Shown here in pieces: positions 47,576-59,274 of a DNA stretch of 64,000 bases. This DNA comes from Ailanthus altissimus (taxonomy: Eukaryota > Streptophyta > Magnoliopsida > Sapindales > Simaroubaceae). A program made the position numbers and the translations under genes. The stretch lies in contig OX327706.1 in assembly GCA_946807835.1 (NCBI GenBank), positions 20,077,001-20,141,000 on the forward strand, read 5' to 3'. Numbering within the stretch: position 1 is the first letter of the stretch; every line of letters starts with the position of its first letter. The notes under the pieces are model-generated. The model had not been told where the DNA came from and did not search any database. It saw only the letters and a list, made by a program, of their open reading frames with translations.

Positions 47576-49781
47576 ATGAGTAAGGGACCGGGACTCTTCG
47601 CCGATATCGGGAAAAAAGCCAAAGGTGTTCATCACCGATCTCTCTCTCTCTCTCTCTCTGTGAATTTATATTTGTTTACTTTAAAATGTTGAAACTCTTA
47701 ATTATGCTTGGTTATTGTTTTACATGTAGATCTTTTGACGAAGGACTACAACGCCGATCAGAAAGTTAGTGTCTCGACTTGTAGCGCTTCCGGAGTGGTA
47801 TGTTATGTGTCCACTTCATTTATTGATCTAGCTTTCTTTAATGTCTTTTATTTGTATGTCATGATTGGATATCTAATTACGATTTGACGATTAATGAATA
47901 TTTTCTCATGAATTTTGGCTGAATGACTGTCAGGAGATTACAATTGGAGCCACAGAATTTGTTCTAGTGTTGTTGTAATATTTGTCTGAATTTTTATTTT
48001 TTTTATGTTTTTTGGTATTTGCTAGTTATATTGGAGTTCATTTACAGTTTAATGATTAATATACCTGATTGAATTATTAGGGAAGCTAAGATGAGTTAAG
48101 GTTTCTGTTAATATGAAAAATGGGATGTGTGTGTTCTTGTTATGTCAAAAGAAGATCCTAATCTTTTGTGTGTGTGTGTGTGTGTGTTTCTAATCTTTTG
48201 AGCATTAAACTTGCTGTCTTATGAAAACAATATAAAAAATGCATAAATTTTTTGGTATTATTGTTGGTATTGTTATTGCTAACATTCACTTTCTGGAAAT
48301 TCAACTATGAAAGATTTGTAGAAAATGCAGCTGTAAGCAGCATGTGATGTCATTTAGTACACTTAAAGAAGATTTTTTTTTAATGCCTTGATGAACCAAT
48401 CTTGAAGTTTTAATGGCCAAGTGGATTTGATCTATGCTTGGAGATTCATATATGATCATTGTTATTGTTTGTTTACACTAGATACATGATAGCTCAGTTT
48501 TGCTGCTAAGCTTGTTGTGGCTATTAACTCTAGAGCATTGTTATCTTTGCAAGTTTGAAGTGACTTCTATACATGTTCTGAAAGATATTTGAAGTGGTTG
48601 CAGTCTCCAAGTTTTATTTCATATGTGGAGTTATCACCATACTTGGTTTTCTTGAAGCGCGTTACCTCATTTAGAGCTGTCTGTGAATGGATTATGGTCA
48701 TGCTGTTTCTTTTGAATGAGAGTTGATGGTCAAGTTATTTTTCTCTTTGTTGGCTAGTTGTTGTATAAATTATCAACCTTTTTTTCTCTTTTTTAGGCAC
48801 TCACATCCACTGCAGTGAAAAAGGGAGGACTATCTACAGGTGATGTTGCTGCAACTTACAAGTATAAGAATGTTATATTTGATGTCAAAGTTGATACAGA
48901 ATCTAATGTGAGCTGCTTTGTCTTCTTCTTTCTCTGTTTTTGAAATATTAACTAGAAATTTCCTTCTTTGACGTAGCATGTACTTTCATTGTGTTCTGGT
49001 AGATCTCAACAAACTTCATTTTCACTGAGATCCTTCCTTCAACAAGGGCTATTGCTTCCTTCAAAGTGCCTGATTTTAACTCTGGCAAGGTATGAATTTC
49101 TGGCATCTCTTAAAATGAAAAGTTGTCAAAGATAATTTGCAGCTTTTAATTTGTTTTTGCTATTCACTTTGTAGTTGGAGGTTCAGTACTTCCATGATCA
49201 TGCCACCTTCACTACAGTTGTTGCTTTGAACCAATCCCCTTGTGTTGATTTTACTGCCACCATTGGTACCCCAACAATTGCTTTTGGTGCTGAGGCTAGC
49301 TATGATACTACATCTGGTAGTTTTACAAAGTACACTGCTGGCCTTAGTGTTACTAAACCGGATTCATATGCTTCAATAATTTTGTAAGTTTTCAGATCCA
49401 TTTTGAGACTACTATGTTAGCAATGTAGTTATCAAGAGGTGGTTTTTATTCTCTGTCGATCTGTGTTCTTCCAGGGGTGACAAGGGAGACACAATTAGAG
49501 CATCATATGTACATCATCTGGATAGTTTAAAGAAGAGCACTGCTGTGGCAGAGATCACCAGAAGGGTTTCAACAAATGAGAATACATTTACTGTTGGAGG
49601 ATCATATGCTGTTGATCATCTGACAGTGGTGAAAGCAAAGCTCAACAACCATGGCAACCTCGGTGCTCTGCTGCAGCATGAGGTTTTACCAAAGTCATTG
49701 CTGACAATATCTAGCGAGGTTGACACCAAAGCGTTGGAGAAAACTCCCAGGTTTGGGTTGGCCATTGCCCTCAAGCCCTAA
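47576..49781 (+). CDS. VDAC: Mitochondrial outer-membrane porin (VDAC)
   Basis: Six exons: 47576-47624, 47730-47797, 48797-48907, 49003-49089, 49175-49383, 49475-49781. All introns are GT-AG and phases close to 277 codons (276 aa), the standard plant VDAC length. The protein is a beta-barrel channel for metabolites and ions across the mitochondrial outer membrane. Visible hallmarks: N-terminal helix segment GPGLFADIGKKAKDLLTKDY, alternating polar/hydrophobic beta strands throughout, and the terminal strand GLAIALKP. Intron 1 has a (TC)n run and intron 2 (about 1 kb) a (TG)n run. Which of the plant VDAC paralogues it is cannot be decided here. Confidence 0.96.
47639..47661. repeat. (TC)n microsatellite in VDAC intron 1
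   Basis: About ten TC dinucleotides just after exon 1. A (TG)n run of about 12 units lies in intron 2 near 48163-48187. Confidence 0.85.
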
Positions 49782-52109
49782 TGGTTTTCTTACCAATTGA
49801 TGATGCACTGTCAGATTTTGGTACCATTTCCAATTTCATGTTGATACTTGAGAAGTGTTGTCAATAAGTAGTTCCACAGATATATTTGTTTCAAGGTTCT
49901 TGGTGACTGTGGATGAATTGTTTTGATGGTTAGGTGCTATTATGATCTCTTTATTTCTCTATTTTCACAACTTTTCTTTTGTAGTTTATGGAGGCATTTT
50001 GAAATTTTGCACATTCATTCCTCCCGGACGGAGGAGGTTATTGTTTTGATTAATGAGAAATTTGTTTATCACCCTCTGTTTCATTTATTTCACAAGTTAA
50101 TTTACTGGAGGTCGTCTTTATGCACGTCGCAAGAATGACTTAATTGATGAGAAATATGCTCGATTACGCTCGTGCTTCTGCCATCTTATTTTGTCGTGCT
50201 TGCTGCTAGGAAATAGAATGTTTACTTGGACAAAATAGTTTAGTTTCTAGTTCTTCGGTTTGGATGGCATTAGCCTTCTTGCTGGAACCGTAAATAGTCC
50301 TTTTTTTACAGTGCAAAAATGCGAACGTTAAACTTTTTAATTCAAATTCAGTTTAGAACTTTAATTAAGACAATTTTTATGAATTAGTATCTATTTGGTT
50401 AAATTTTTTTTACTTTATCAAAAAAGTTTTTTTAATGTTAAATTTTTTTTTAAATTTTTTTAATAATATTTGGTTATAATTAAAAAAAAATTAAAAATTA
50501 AAAAGTTATTTTATCTCTATTTTATCAAAAAAGTTTTTTTAATGTTAAATTTTTTTTTAAAATTTTTTGATAGTATTTAGTTATAATTAAAAAAAAATTA
50601 AAAAATTATTTTGTCTCTACTTTTAAAAATTTAAATTTTAAACTTTTAAAAATTAAGTTTTTTGAATTTTTTTAACATGTGGATAATATCATATATATTT
50701 TAATAATATTTTTTTTATTTTTATACGATACTCTTAATAAAAATAAATTCTATTCGACTAATAAATTTTTAATATTTTTTTAAAAATTATTATATTTATA
50801 ATTTTTCATATCTTTATAGTTATCATATTTTTATAAGAATTTATTAAAAAAATTTGTTAATTATTTTATTTTTTAAACAAAAAGAAGTATTATTTTATTT
50901 TTAATTTTTGTATTAATATAATAATTTATAATAATGTATTAATTATTATGTATTATTTTTATTTAATTATTATATTAAAAAAATTAAATTTAAGAAAATA
51001 TATGATAATTTTAAATTTATATGAAAAATATTAAATTATTTAAAATTTAAATAAAAAATTTATTAAATTTTTTAATAATTTAATAATATATAAATATTTT
51101 TAATAATATATAATCAAAAGATCTAATATTTTTTTAAAAATTAATTAATAATTTTTTTAAAAAAATTCCAATTCTAAAAATTTTATTTAAAACAAAATAA
51201 ACCTTTAATTTATAGAACGAACGTTCCCAGATCGCACATGCGAACATCCACGATTAAAAATAGTTTTTTATGAAAGAAGCCGTCACTTTACCCAGTAGTT
51301 CCATTAAATCGAAATACTTTTGAAAAACTATATTATAATATTATATTATGAAACATAAGACTATTTTCAGTATGGAGACATGGAAAGACGCAAAAGTCAA
51401 TGAGCCAGTCTTTCGAAAAGCAAAAGCGAAAGCAAAACACAATTATGTCGCCCCGTTGGTCTTCCGCGTAACAGTCCCAGAACGACTATGAGTAATGTCA
51501 TGCTTAAAACTTAAAAAACACTTATGACTAGCACTTAAATTTTTAATTAACAGCATCATTAATTAGTTCTTTATATCTTATTAAAATCACTGGTAAAAGA
51601 AATTTATTAAATCCTTTTGAGTTTTGACTCCTATTCACTCGTTCCTTTCCATAAGAACAGGAGATACGAAGGAAATAACGTTAATTCCAAATAAAATGTC
51701 ATCAAAATTCGGATCCCTCTTCACTCTCTTTCCTCTCCCGTCCGCAATTCCTTCCATTTTTCCGAATCCATTTAATATCAAAACGTGGACTTATTACACA
51801 AACCAAAATCACATCATCAACAAAAACAAAAAAAAACACAACGTGTCTTTATAAATTATCATTGCCTCACCAACACGGTCTTTTCACAAACATTGATTTT
51901 TCACCTTTATAAAATATATCATTTCCGAGCAATATCAACGAAATTTCGCAGTACTTTGTCTGCTTTTACCGGGAAGAACGATAACCCATTTGTTTTTTCG
52001 ATGGCTTTAGTCGGTCCAAGTTTTTCTTCGTAGTTTCTGAGCTACCTTCATTTGCTTGAAGAAACGAGAAACTGTTTATATATAGGATTTTTATAGGAGG
52101 AGCTAACTA
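49782..52109. other. VDAC 3' region, A+T-rich spacer, ACA upstream region
   Basis: 49782 to about 50300 is VDAC 3' UTR and flank. 50330-51190 is extremely A+T-rich and includes a diverged tandem duplication. 51240-52109 is the upstream/5' leader region of the Ca2+-ATPase gene; its small ORFs show no domain. No additional gene recognised. Confidence 0.5.
50415..50628. repeat. A+T-rich tandem duplication (period 107 bp)
   Basis: ttatcaaaaaagttttttta at 50415 recurs at 50522, followed in both by aatgttaaattttttttt and tttagttataat/tttggttataat. Confidence 0.8.
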
Positions 52110-55100
52110 ATGGAGAGCTATTTGCAAGAGAACTTTGGGGTGAAGCCAAAACACTCGTCTACTGAGGCCTTGGAGAAATGGAGACATCTATGCGGAGTTG
52201 TCAAGAATCCGAAACGCAGGTTTCGGTTTACTGCCAATCTCTCAAAACGTCATGAGGCTGCCGCTATGCGTAAAACCAATCAGGTCTGTTAAAAGAATGC
52301 CTTTAAATGTTTATGTTGTCATGCATGCAGTGAACCGGCTGCCATTGTAATGAATAAATGATGGTTTGCAGAAACCTGAGTCATGATTCACGATCCTTCA
52401 AATTGTTCATGTGGGCTGAAAAATTTACTTTTATGCAAAGCCTGCTCACTATGGATGACCCAAAACTGATAAATAATTTGTTTATCATTTTTTTCCTTCT
52501 TTTTACTGGTTTCCTAAAAATTTCATTTATATATATATATATTTTAAATTTTCATCTATTGCTATGTAGCGCTAAAAAATTTCATCACTGAACAATTGAT
52601 TCTCAGTTATACTTCCTTGAAATTTGAAACAAGAAAAACTCTGTTTTTAAACTGCCAAACGCGTTGAGATGCCAAAATGAGGCACATTGGTCACTGGTAG
52701 AGTGCCACTGAAAGTGCTAACATGATCATCATTTTTGAAAGAGGCTTGAATTTATGTTTCAATTTCTCGTATCAGAATGAACACTGTATTCTTTAGACAA
52801 TAAAAGGTTGATTCTACCATTTGACGCTCATCTTTATTATGTGATCATGCATCGAAATTTCATGATTATAGCAAATATCACGAGCAATCCGTTAATGATA
52901 TTGTGCTTCATTTTTCATAGCACAGTTTCTTTCTCTCAATTTAATTTCTATAACCTTTTTCACCAAACATTGCAGGAGAAGTTGCGCATTGCAGTCCTCG
53001 TTTCCAAAGCTGCAATTCAATTTCTTTTAGGTGAGTGAGCTTCTTCACACTTAACGTAAGATAAAGGTGTAAGTTTCATCATAACGTTCTTGCTCACCCA
53101 TCTTCATGGAATGTCTGCAGGTGTGACCCCAAGCGACTACACGGTACCTGAGGAAGTCAAAGCTGCAGGTTTTCAAGTGTGTGCTGAAGAGTTGGGATCT
53201 ATTGTTGAAGGCCATGATGTAAAGAAACTGAAAGTTCATGGTGGAGTCACCGGTCTTGCTGGAAAGCTATCCACGTCAACGACTGATGGGCTCAATACCA
53301 ATACTGATCTCTTCAATCGCAGACAAGAGATATATGGAGTCAATAAATTTGCTGAGGCCAAACTTCGGAGTTTCTGGGTGTTTGTTTGGGAAGCTCTTCA
53401 GGACATGACTCTAATGATACTTGGGGCTTGTGCTTTTGTGTCTTTGATAGTTGGCATAGCTATGGAAGGATGGCCTAAAGGTGCCCATGATGGCCTTGGG
53501 ATTGTTGCTAGTATCTTGCTGGTTGTGTTTGTTACTGCTACAAGTGATTATCGCCAATCCTTGCAGTTCAAGGATCTGGACAAGGAGAAAAAGAAGATTG
53601 CAATTCAGGTCACAAGAAATGGATTCAGACAGAAATTGTCAATATATGATTTACTTCCTGGCGATATTGTACATCTTGGTATAGGAGACCAAGTCCCGGC
53701 TGATGGACTTTTTGTTTCAGGATTTTCTGTATCCATTGATGAATCAAGTTTAACAGGTGAAAGTGAACCGGTGATGGTGAATGCTGAATATCCTTTTATG
53801 CTTTCTGGAACTAAGGTCCAAGATGGCTCGTGCAAGATGCTGGTTACCACTGTTGGGATGAGAACCCAATGGGGTAAACTAATGGCTACTCTTAGTGAGG
53901 GAGGAGATGATGAAACTCCATTACAGGTGAAATTGAATGGAGTGGCAACCATTATTGGTAAGGCAGGCCTTTTCTTTGCCATCGTGACTTTTGCAGTTTT
54001 GGTGCAAGGATTGCTTAAACAGAAACTGGCAGAGGGAAGCATTTGGAGTTGGGGAGGAGATGATGCTTTGAAACTGCTGGAATTCTTTGCTGTTGCTGTT
54101 ACAATTGTTGTTGTTGCAGTTCCAGAAGGGCTTCCATTAGCTGTAACATTGAGTCTTGCCTTCGCGATGAAGAAGATGATGAATGATAAAGCACTTGTCA
54201 GGCATCTAGCAGCTTGTGAAACAATGGGATCCGCTTCAAGTATTTGCAGTGATAAAACTGGCACACTAACAACTAATCACATGACTGTCGTCAAATCATG
54301 CATTTGCATGAATGTCAACGAAGTAAGTAAAGATATTGCTTCTACTTTGTGCTCTGAAATGCCTGATTCTGCAGTGAAACTCCTGCTACAATCAATATTT
54401 ACCAACACTGGGGGTGAAGTTGTTGTTAACAGAGATGGGAAACGTGAGATTTTAGGAACACCCACTGAGACTGCTTTGTTGGAGTTTGGCTTGTCACTTG
54501 GTGGAGATTTCCAGGCAGAGAGACAAGCATATAAAATTGTTAAAGTTGAGCCATTCAACTCTACAAAGAAACGAATGGGAGTGGTGCTGGAGCTCCCTGA
54601 AGGAGGCTTGAGAGCTCATAGTAAAGGTGCTTCAGAAATAGTCTTAGCTGCTTGTGACAAGGTAATTAATTCAAATGGTGATGTGATTCCTCTAGATGAA
54701 GAATCCCTTAACCATCTCAAAGCTACAATTGATCAATTTGCAAATGAGGCTCTTCGAACACTGTGTCTAGCCTTTATAGAACTGGAGAACGGGTTCTCAC
54801 CTGATGATGCCATTCCAGTTTCTGGGTACACTTGTATTGGAATTGTGGGTATTAAGGATCCTGTTCGTCCTGGTGTCAAAGACTCTGTTGCAGTTTGTCG
54901 TTCAGCTGGTATCACTGTAAGAATGGTTACCGGAGACAATATAAACACGGCAAAAGCTATAGCAAGGGAATGTGGGATTCTTACTGATGATGGTATAGCC
55001 ATTGAAGGTCCCGATTTCAGAGAGAAGACAACAGAGGAATTGCTAGAGCTAATTCCCAAAATTCAGGTGCTTTTACATTCTACTTACCAAAAACCTTTGT

Positions 55101-56708
55101 TCCCATTTGAGTGCTTAGTAATGAGGACACTTCATCTAGCTCATTTGTGACTGAAAATGGTTTTAACTTGTTTTTTTCCAGGTGATGGCTCGTTCTTCGC
55201 CTCTAGACAAGCATACATTAGTAAAGCATTTGCGAACTACATTTGATGAAGTGGTTGCAGTGACTGGTGATGGAACAAATGATGCTCCAGCTCTTCATGA
55301 AGCTGATATTGGACTAGCAATGGGCATTGCTGGAACTGAGGTGTGTACACTTCGAATACTTCTAAAAAGTGCAACATGCTCTAGCAATGGGCACTGGGTT
55401 TAAGATTTTCACTTTTCAATCAATTATTATCCCGGAACTAACACCCCTATATCTAAGGTTTTAATTAATAAGTCATTGAATTTTCTGACCTAATCTATTT
55501 ATGAATCAACTCTAGAGCTTCTCATTTAAGATCAAAACATCTGAATTCTGGTAAATACTGCCAATATTCTAAGTGATGTTATTCCAAAATTTCAGGTGGC
55601 TAAGGAGAGTGCTGATGTCATAATTCTGGATGATAATTTCTCTACAATTGCAACAGTAGCCAAGTGGGGACGTTCAGTTTACATAAACATTCAAAAATTT
55701 GTGCAGTTCCAGTTGACTGTTAATGTAGTTGCACTAATTGTTAATTTCTCTTCAGCTTGCTTGACAGGTAAGAAAGTGCACCATTTGCCTTTTTTTTTCA
55801 CCTGGAATTTAAATATTAAGCTTCTTTAGTGTTATGAATTACTTCCCCATTCCTTCTTATCCTTATGTATCGAACCATGGTTCAGGAAGTGCACCCCTCA
55901 CAGCTGTTCAGCTACTGTGGGTCAATATGATCATGGATACACTGGGAGCACTTGCACTTGCAACTGAGCCTCCAACTGATGAATTAATGAAGCGTCCGCC
56001 AGTTGGAAAGAGAGGCAATTTTATCAGTAATGTCATGTGGAGGAATATCTTAGGGCAGTCAATTTATCAGTTTATGGTGATATCGTTGCTTCAGGCTAAA
56101 GGAAAAGCAATATTTGGTCTTCACGGCCCAGACTCGACTCTATCTCTGAACACACTAATATTCAACTCATTTGTCTTTTGCCAGGTAACCTTCTCTCAAA
56201 TATTTCTCGAGCATTCTTTCAATACTATGTTTCCTCTTCTGTATCCTTGCATGTAAACTGGTAAATAATACTAGGCAACTTTAGATGCTCCCGAGTAATT
56301 GTTATGCTATATGCATGTAAAGTGGTAATAGTTATCCAATTTAGGTTACACAATAATTGAACCAAATAGGAAGTTCCTTATTCAGTCTTGTCTTGAGGTT
56401 CTAAGGAGGTGAGTCACATTTGACGTAGTGATCTTTCCATTTTCTAACTCTGTTTTCTCATTCTGTAGGTTTTCAATGAGATAAGCTCGCGCGAGATGGA
56501 GGAAATAGATGTTTTCAGAGGCATATTGGATAACTATGTTTTTGTAGCTGTCCTCAGTATCACTGTTATCTTCCAGATTATAATTGTGGAGTTTCTGGGC
56601 ACTTTTGCCAATACAACACCTCTCTCTCTTACACAGTGGTTTGTCAGCATATCCATCGGATTCTTAGGCATGCCAATTGCTGCAGTATTAAAGAAGATCC
56701 CGGTGTAA
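52110..56708 (+). CDS. ACA: Autoinhibited Ca2+-ATPase, P2B type (ACA1/ACA2-like)
   Basis: Seven exons: 52110-52283, 52976-53030, 53121-55066, 55182-55340, 55596-55767, 55886-56184, 56469-56708. All GT-AG; phases close to 1015 codons (1014 aa), as in Arabidopsis ACA2 (length from memory). The pump exports Ca2+ from the cytosol using ATP; relatives of this group sit in ER or other endomembranes. The N-terminal calmodulin-binding/autoinhibitory region is visible (about residues 20-48, [20 protein letters not shown]). Catalytic motifs: TGES (about 288-291), PEGLP in the Ca2+-binding membrane helix (about 411-415), phosphorylation site DKTGT (Asp about 454), and hinge TGDGTNDAP (753-761). The last exon carries the final membrane helices and ends in KKIPV. 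No lesion seen. Overlapping antisense ORFs are shadows. Confidence 0.96.
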
Positions 56709-57539
56709 ACCAGAAGAATTAGGGTTGTCATATTTCAGATTATAGTAGGAAGCCTATTCTTATCACAGATTGATGAAAATCTCTCTTCCTGCAATGGCAG
56801 AATTTATGGTGAATCAATCAGCCAGGAGTTTCGTCTGGTCTGATGCCTGTAGGAGATTCAAGTACATGAATATTAGAACCCCATAAGTCCCAAAAATTTG
56901 TGGGAACCCATTTTTTTGTTCTTTTCAAAATTGTCGTGTTTTCTTCACAGTACAAGGTTAGCGGAAATTAACTCTTGTAAGATGAAGATGCTGCTGATAT
57001 TTTTCAAGCATCTTTCTTTGGATTAAATTCAAGTTTGTAGGGTTGGCTAGTCTCTGCTTGTCTAATAATTGAAATTGTTCCTTGATTAAATATTTAACTC
57101 ATGTAACAATTCTTTTTTGGGGTGATCTTTCCCCTCGAGTTTTAAGTTTCTTGTAATTCCTTCTAATATGAAAGAATCACCATCTCTAAAAAAACACTGA
57201 CCTCTCAAATGATGCTGAAATTAACTAGTCTATTTATTCAACAACTGAAGATGCATTTCATGAAAATTAATACAGTATAAAGAGTAAATATTATGAGAAA
57301 ATTTAGTAGGCCTATGAACTTAGTAGATCGACAGTTGGAAGGTTGGAATGGCTTCACAGACGACATACTACTTTCCTCGTCAGTACCAAAGTTCTCATTC
57401 TCTTAAATAGCATAAAGATGTTTCACAGAAAGATATAAAATTGCTGATAGATGTCCTATCGTTATCTCATATAAAAGATTCCATCGAGGGTTTCCTAAAA
57501 AAGTTGACGTGGACGTTTTATGTTTTTTCTCTCGGCGTA
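56709..57539. other. ACA 3' UTR and spacer before the LINE
   Basis: No gene recognised. The first ~450 bp are the likely 3' UTR. The sequence at 57209-57223 (aatgatgctgaaatt) loosely resembles the sequence after the LINE poly(A) (aatgcatctgaaatt at about 62992), but I do not accept this as a target duplication. Confidence 0.45.
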
Positions 57540-57551
57540 CGATATTAATTT

Positions 57552-58283
57552 ATGCCGTTTCCTATGGGGAGGAAAAAACTTAGTAAAACGTCGCCGCTCG
57601 CCGCTCCTAGCCAACGCCTGGGACGATCTTCTCCTACTGTTTTTGTTGGAGCGATGGAGGCCGCTTATTGCAACCTTCCTGCTGCCGTCCCAGCCTCGTC
57701 GGGGCTGCCTCCGGCGGATGCCCCTCCGGCTATTTCTTCCAGTTCGGGAGAGCTTGCTGACCTGGCTGAAGTGTTGCCGTCTGTGTGTCCTGCTGTCTCA
57801 GAGCTGGCCGAGGGGCAGCCGGCTGTGTCTGCTGGTCCCGCTGCGGGTGTGGCCTCCGCCCCGATAACGAAGGGCGGCTGTGCCACGATGAACCAGGCTA
57901 CCTTGTCGCTGGCTTCCGCTGGCACTGGGACTGGACAAGTTTCTGTGGGAGCTGGTGCTGGGCAGGGTGTCGCCGGCACGGGAAATGGGCTGGCTTTCGG
58001 TGACGATGGTGCAGGGCTGGCTGCAGCTGGCGCTGGTGCTGGGCTGGTCTCCGACGGTGCGGGTGCTGGGCAGTCTCCTCCGTTGGCCGTTCGGGTTGGC
58101 TGCTGGGGTACTGCTGCATTGGCCGAAGGTTGCAAAAGCTCGACTTCAGTTTCTGCTACTGGTGGGCTGAGCTCCGGTGCGCCGCCCCTGGTCGCGGCGG
58201 CTACAGTGACGAAAAGAGGTGGCAGCAAGCCTACTGCTGTGCTCTCAAACCGGCCTTGGGTGTTCTTGTTTGCTGACAACTGA
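57552..58283 (+). CDS. LINE ORF1 N-terminal, Ala/Gly/Pro-rich low-complexity part
   Basis: 243-codon ORF from ATG 57552. After a basic start (MPFPMGRKKLSKTSP) it becomes an Ala/Ser/Pro region, then a Gly/Ala-rich stretch with repeats of the type GAGAGQ and GAGAGL (about residues 130-180). It is G+C-rich, unlike the rest of the window. It ends before the DUF4283-like domain, which continues in another frame, so the original ORF1 is probably frameshifted. A 204-codon antisense ORF is a compositional shadow. Confidence 0.55.
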   Translation: MPFPMGRKKLSKTSPLAAPSQRLGRSSPTVFVGAMEAAYCNLPAAVPASSGLPPADAPPAISSSSGELADLAEVLPSVCPAVSELAEGQPAVSAGPAAGVASAPITKGGCATMNQATLSLASAGTGTGQVSVGAGAGQGVAGTGNGLAFGDDGAGLAAAGAGAGLVSDGAGAGQSPPLAVRVGCWGTAALAEGCKSSTSVSATGGLSSGAPPLVAAATVTKRGGSKPTAVLSNRPWVFLFADN

Positions 58284-58339
58284 ACTCGAAGTTATGGAAG
58301 TGAACTACAATTTATCCCCCTATCACTTCAAATGGTAAG

Positions 58340-58960
58340 AAAATTGTTAAATTCAATTGCAATGAACTTAAAGAAGAGGAGAATAGATGGCAGCATGCGC
58401 TAATTGGTTGTGTGTATGGATTATTTCTTAGATTTCAACCGCTCTAAGCTTTTGTTATGAATCATTGGAAGCATTTTGGCTTAGTTTCGGTTCACTCCAT
58501 TAAAGAGGGGTTGTTTCTGTTTAACTTTGAGAATGGAATGAAAAAGCAGAAAGCACTTGAGGATGGACCTCTAACCTTTGATAAACGGCATTTGATTCTC
58601 AAAGCTTGGAAGCCTAGAATGGTAATGGATGTAGCCAGTATTAGAACTCTGTCTATTTGGGTACAATTCCCAGGACTACCGTGAGAATTCTGGAGCCCCC
58701 CACTCTTGAGTCGTATAGCTAGCTCATTGGGATCTCCTAAATTTTGCGATCAATGTACTTTGAATAGAACAAGGCTGGCATTTGCGAGAGTCCCGGTGGA
58801 AATGGATGTGGGGGGCGAGTTTCCTTCCATGATTACCTTAGAGGATGAAGAGGGTAACAAGGTTATGCAGAAGGTAACTTATGAGTGGAAGCCTACTGTC
58901 TGCCACAAATGTAAAGGGATTGGCCATGAGGGGAAAGACTGTAAGGTAGGAATAAAATAA
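58340..58960 (+). pseudogene. LINE ORF1 C-terminal: DUF4283-like and CCHC zinc knuckle
   Basis: Reads in pieces: HALIGCVYGLFLRF, then (from 58457) MNHWKHFGLVSVHSIKEGLF, LEDGPLTFDKRHLILKAWKP and LSIWVQFPGLP, typical of the DUF4283 domain of plant LINE ORF1. Stops near 58440 and 58682 interrupt it. The last piece ends with the zinc knuckle CHKCKGIGHEGKDC (about 58900-58942). This is the RNA-binding nucleocapsid-like protein of the LINE. Confidence 0.8.
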
Positions 58961-59274
58961 GTGTGGAAAGAAAGAGAGACGGTTTAGAACAATCAAGGAG
59001 AAAGAGAGGCACCTATTATCTACCCTAAAAAGCAGGAACAAAAAGAGTTAGATACAGGCAAAGCAGAGATGGATATACAGACTCCAGAAGGCAATGAGGA
59101 GAATGTCCCAATAGATAAGGCAATGAAACAAGTGCCAGGTAACAGAGGATCAGAGGTTCTTCAGGTAGTGGACAGATTCAACTTAAGGAAGACTATTACT
59201 CTGACGCATGATGTGGGAATTATAGGGAAGGGTCGACGTGCCACAAGGAGCTCTAAATCCCTAAAACGGGGACA

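Noticed and set aside
53605..54264. 219-codon antisense ORF within the Ca2+-ATPase
   Set aside because: Shadow of a highly conserved long exon on the other strand.
55067..55150. Reading frame continuing past exon 3 of the Ca2+-ATPase as an alternative C-terminus
   Set aside because: A GT donor at 55067 and the exon 4 frame beginning VMARSS restore the conserved P-type ATPase sequence; read-through would be intron retention.
57665..58279. 204-codon antisense ORF across the LINE ORF1 head
   Set aside because: The G+C-rich repeat composition removes stops in all frames; the protein is Ala/Pro low-complexity with no motif.
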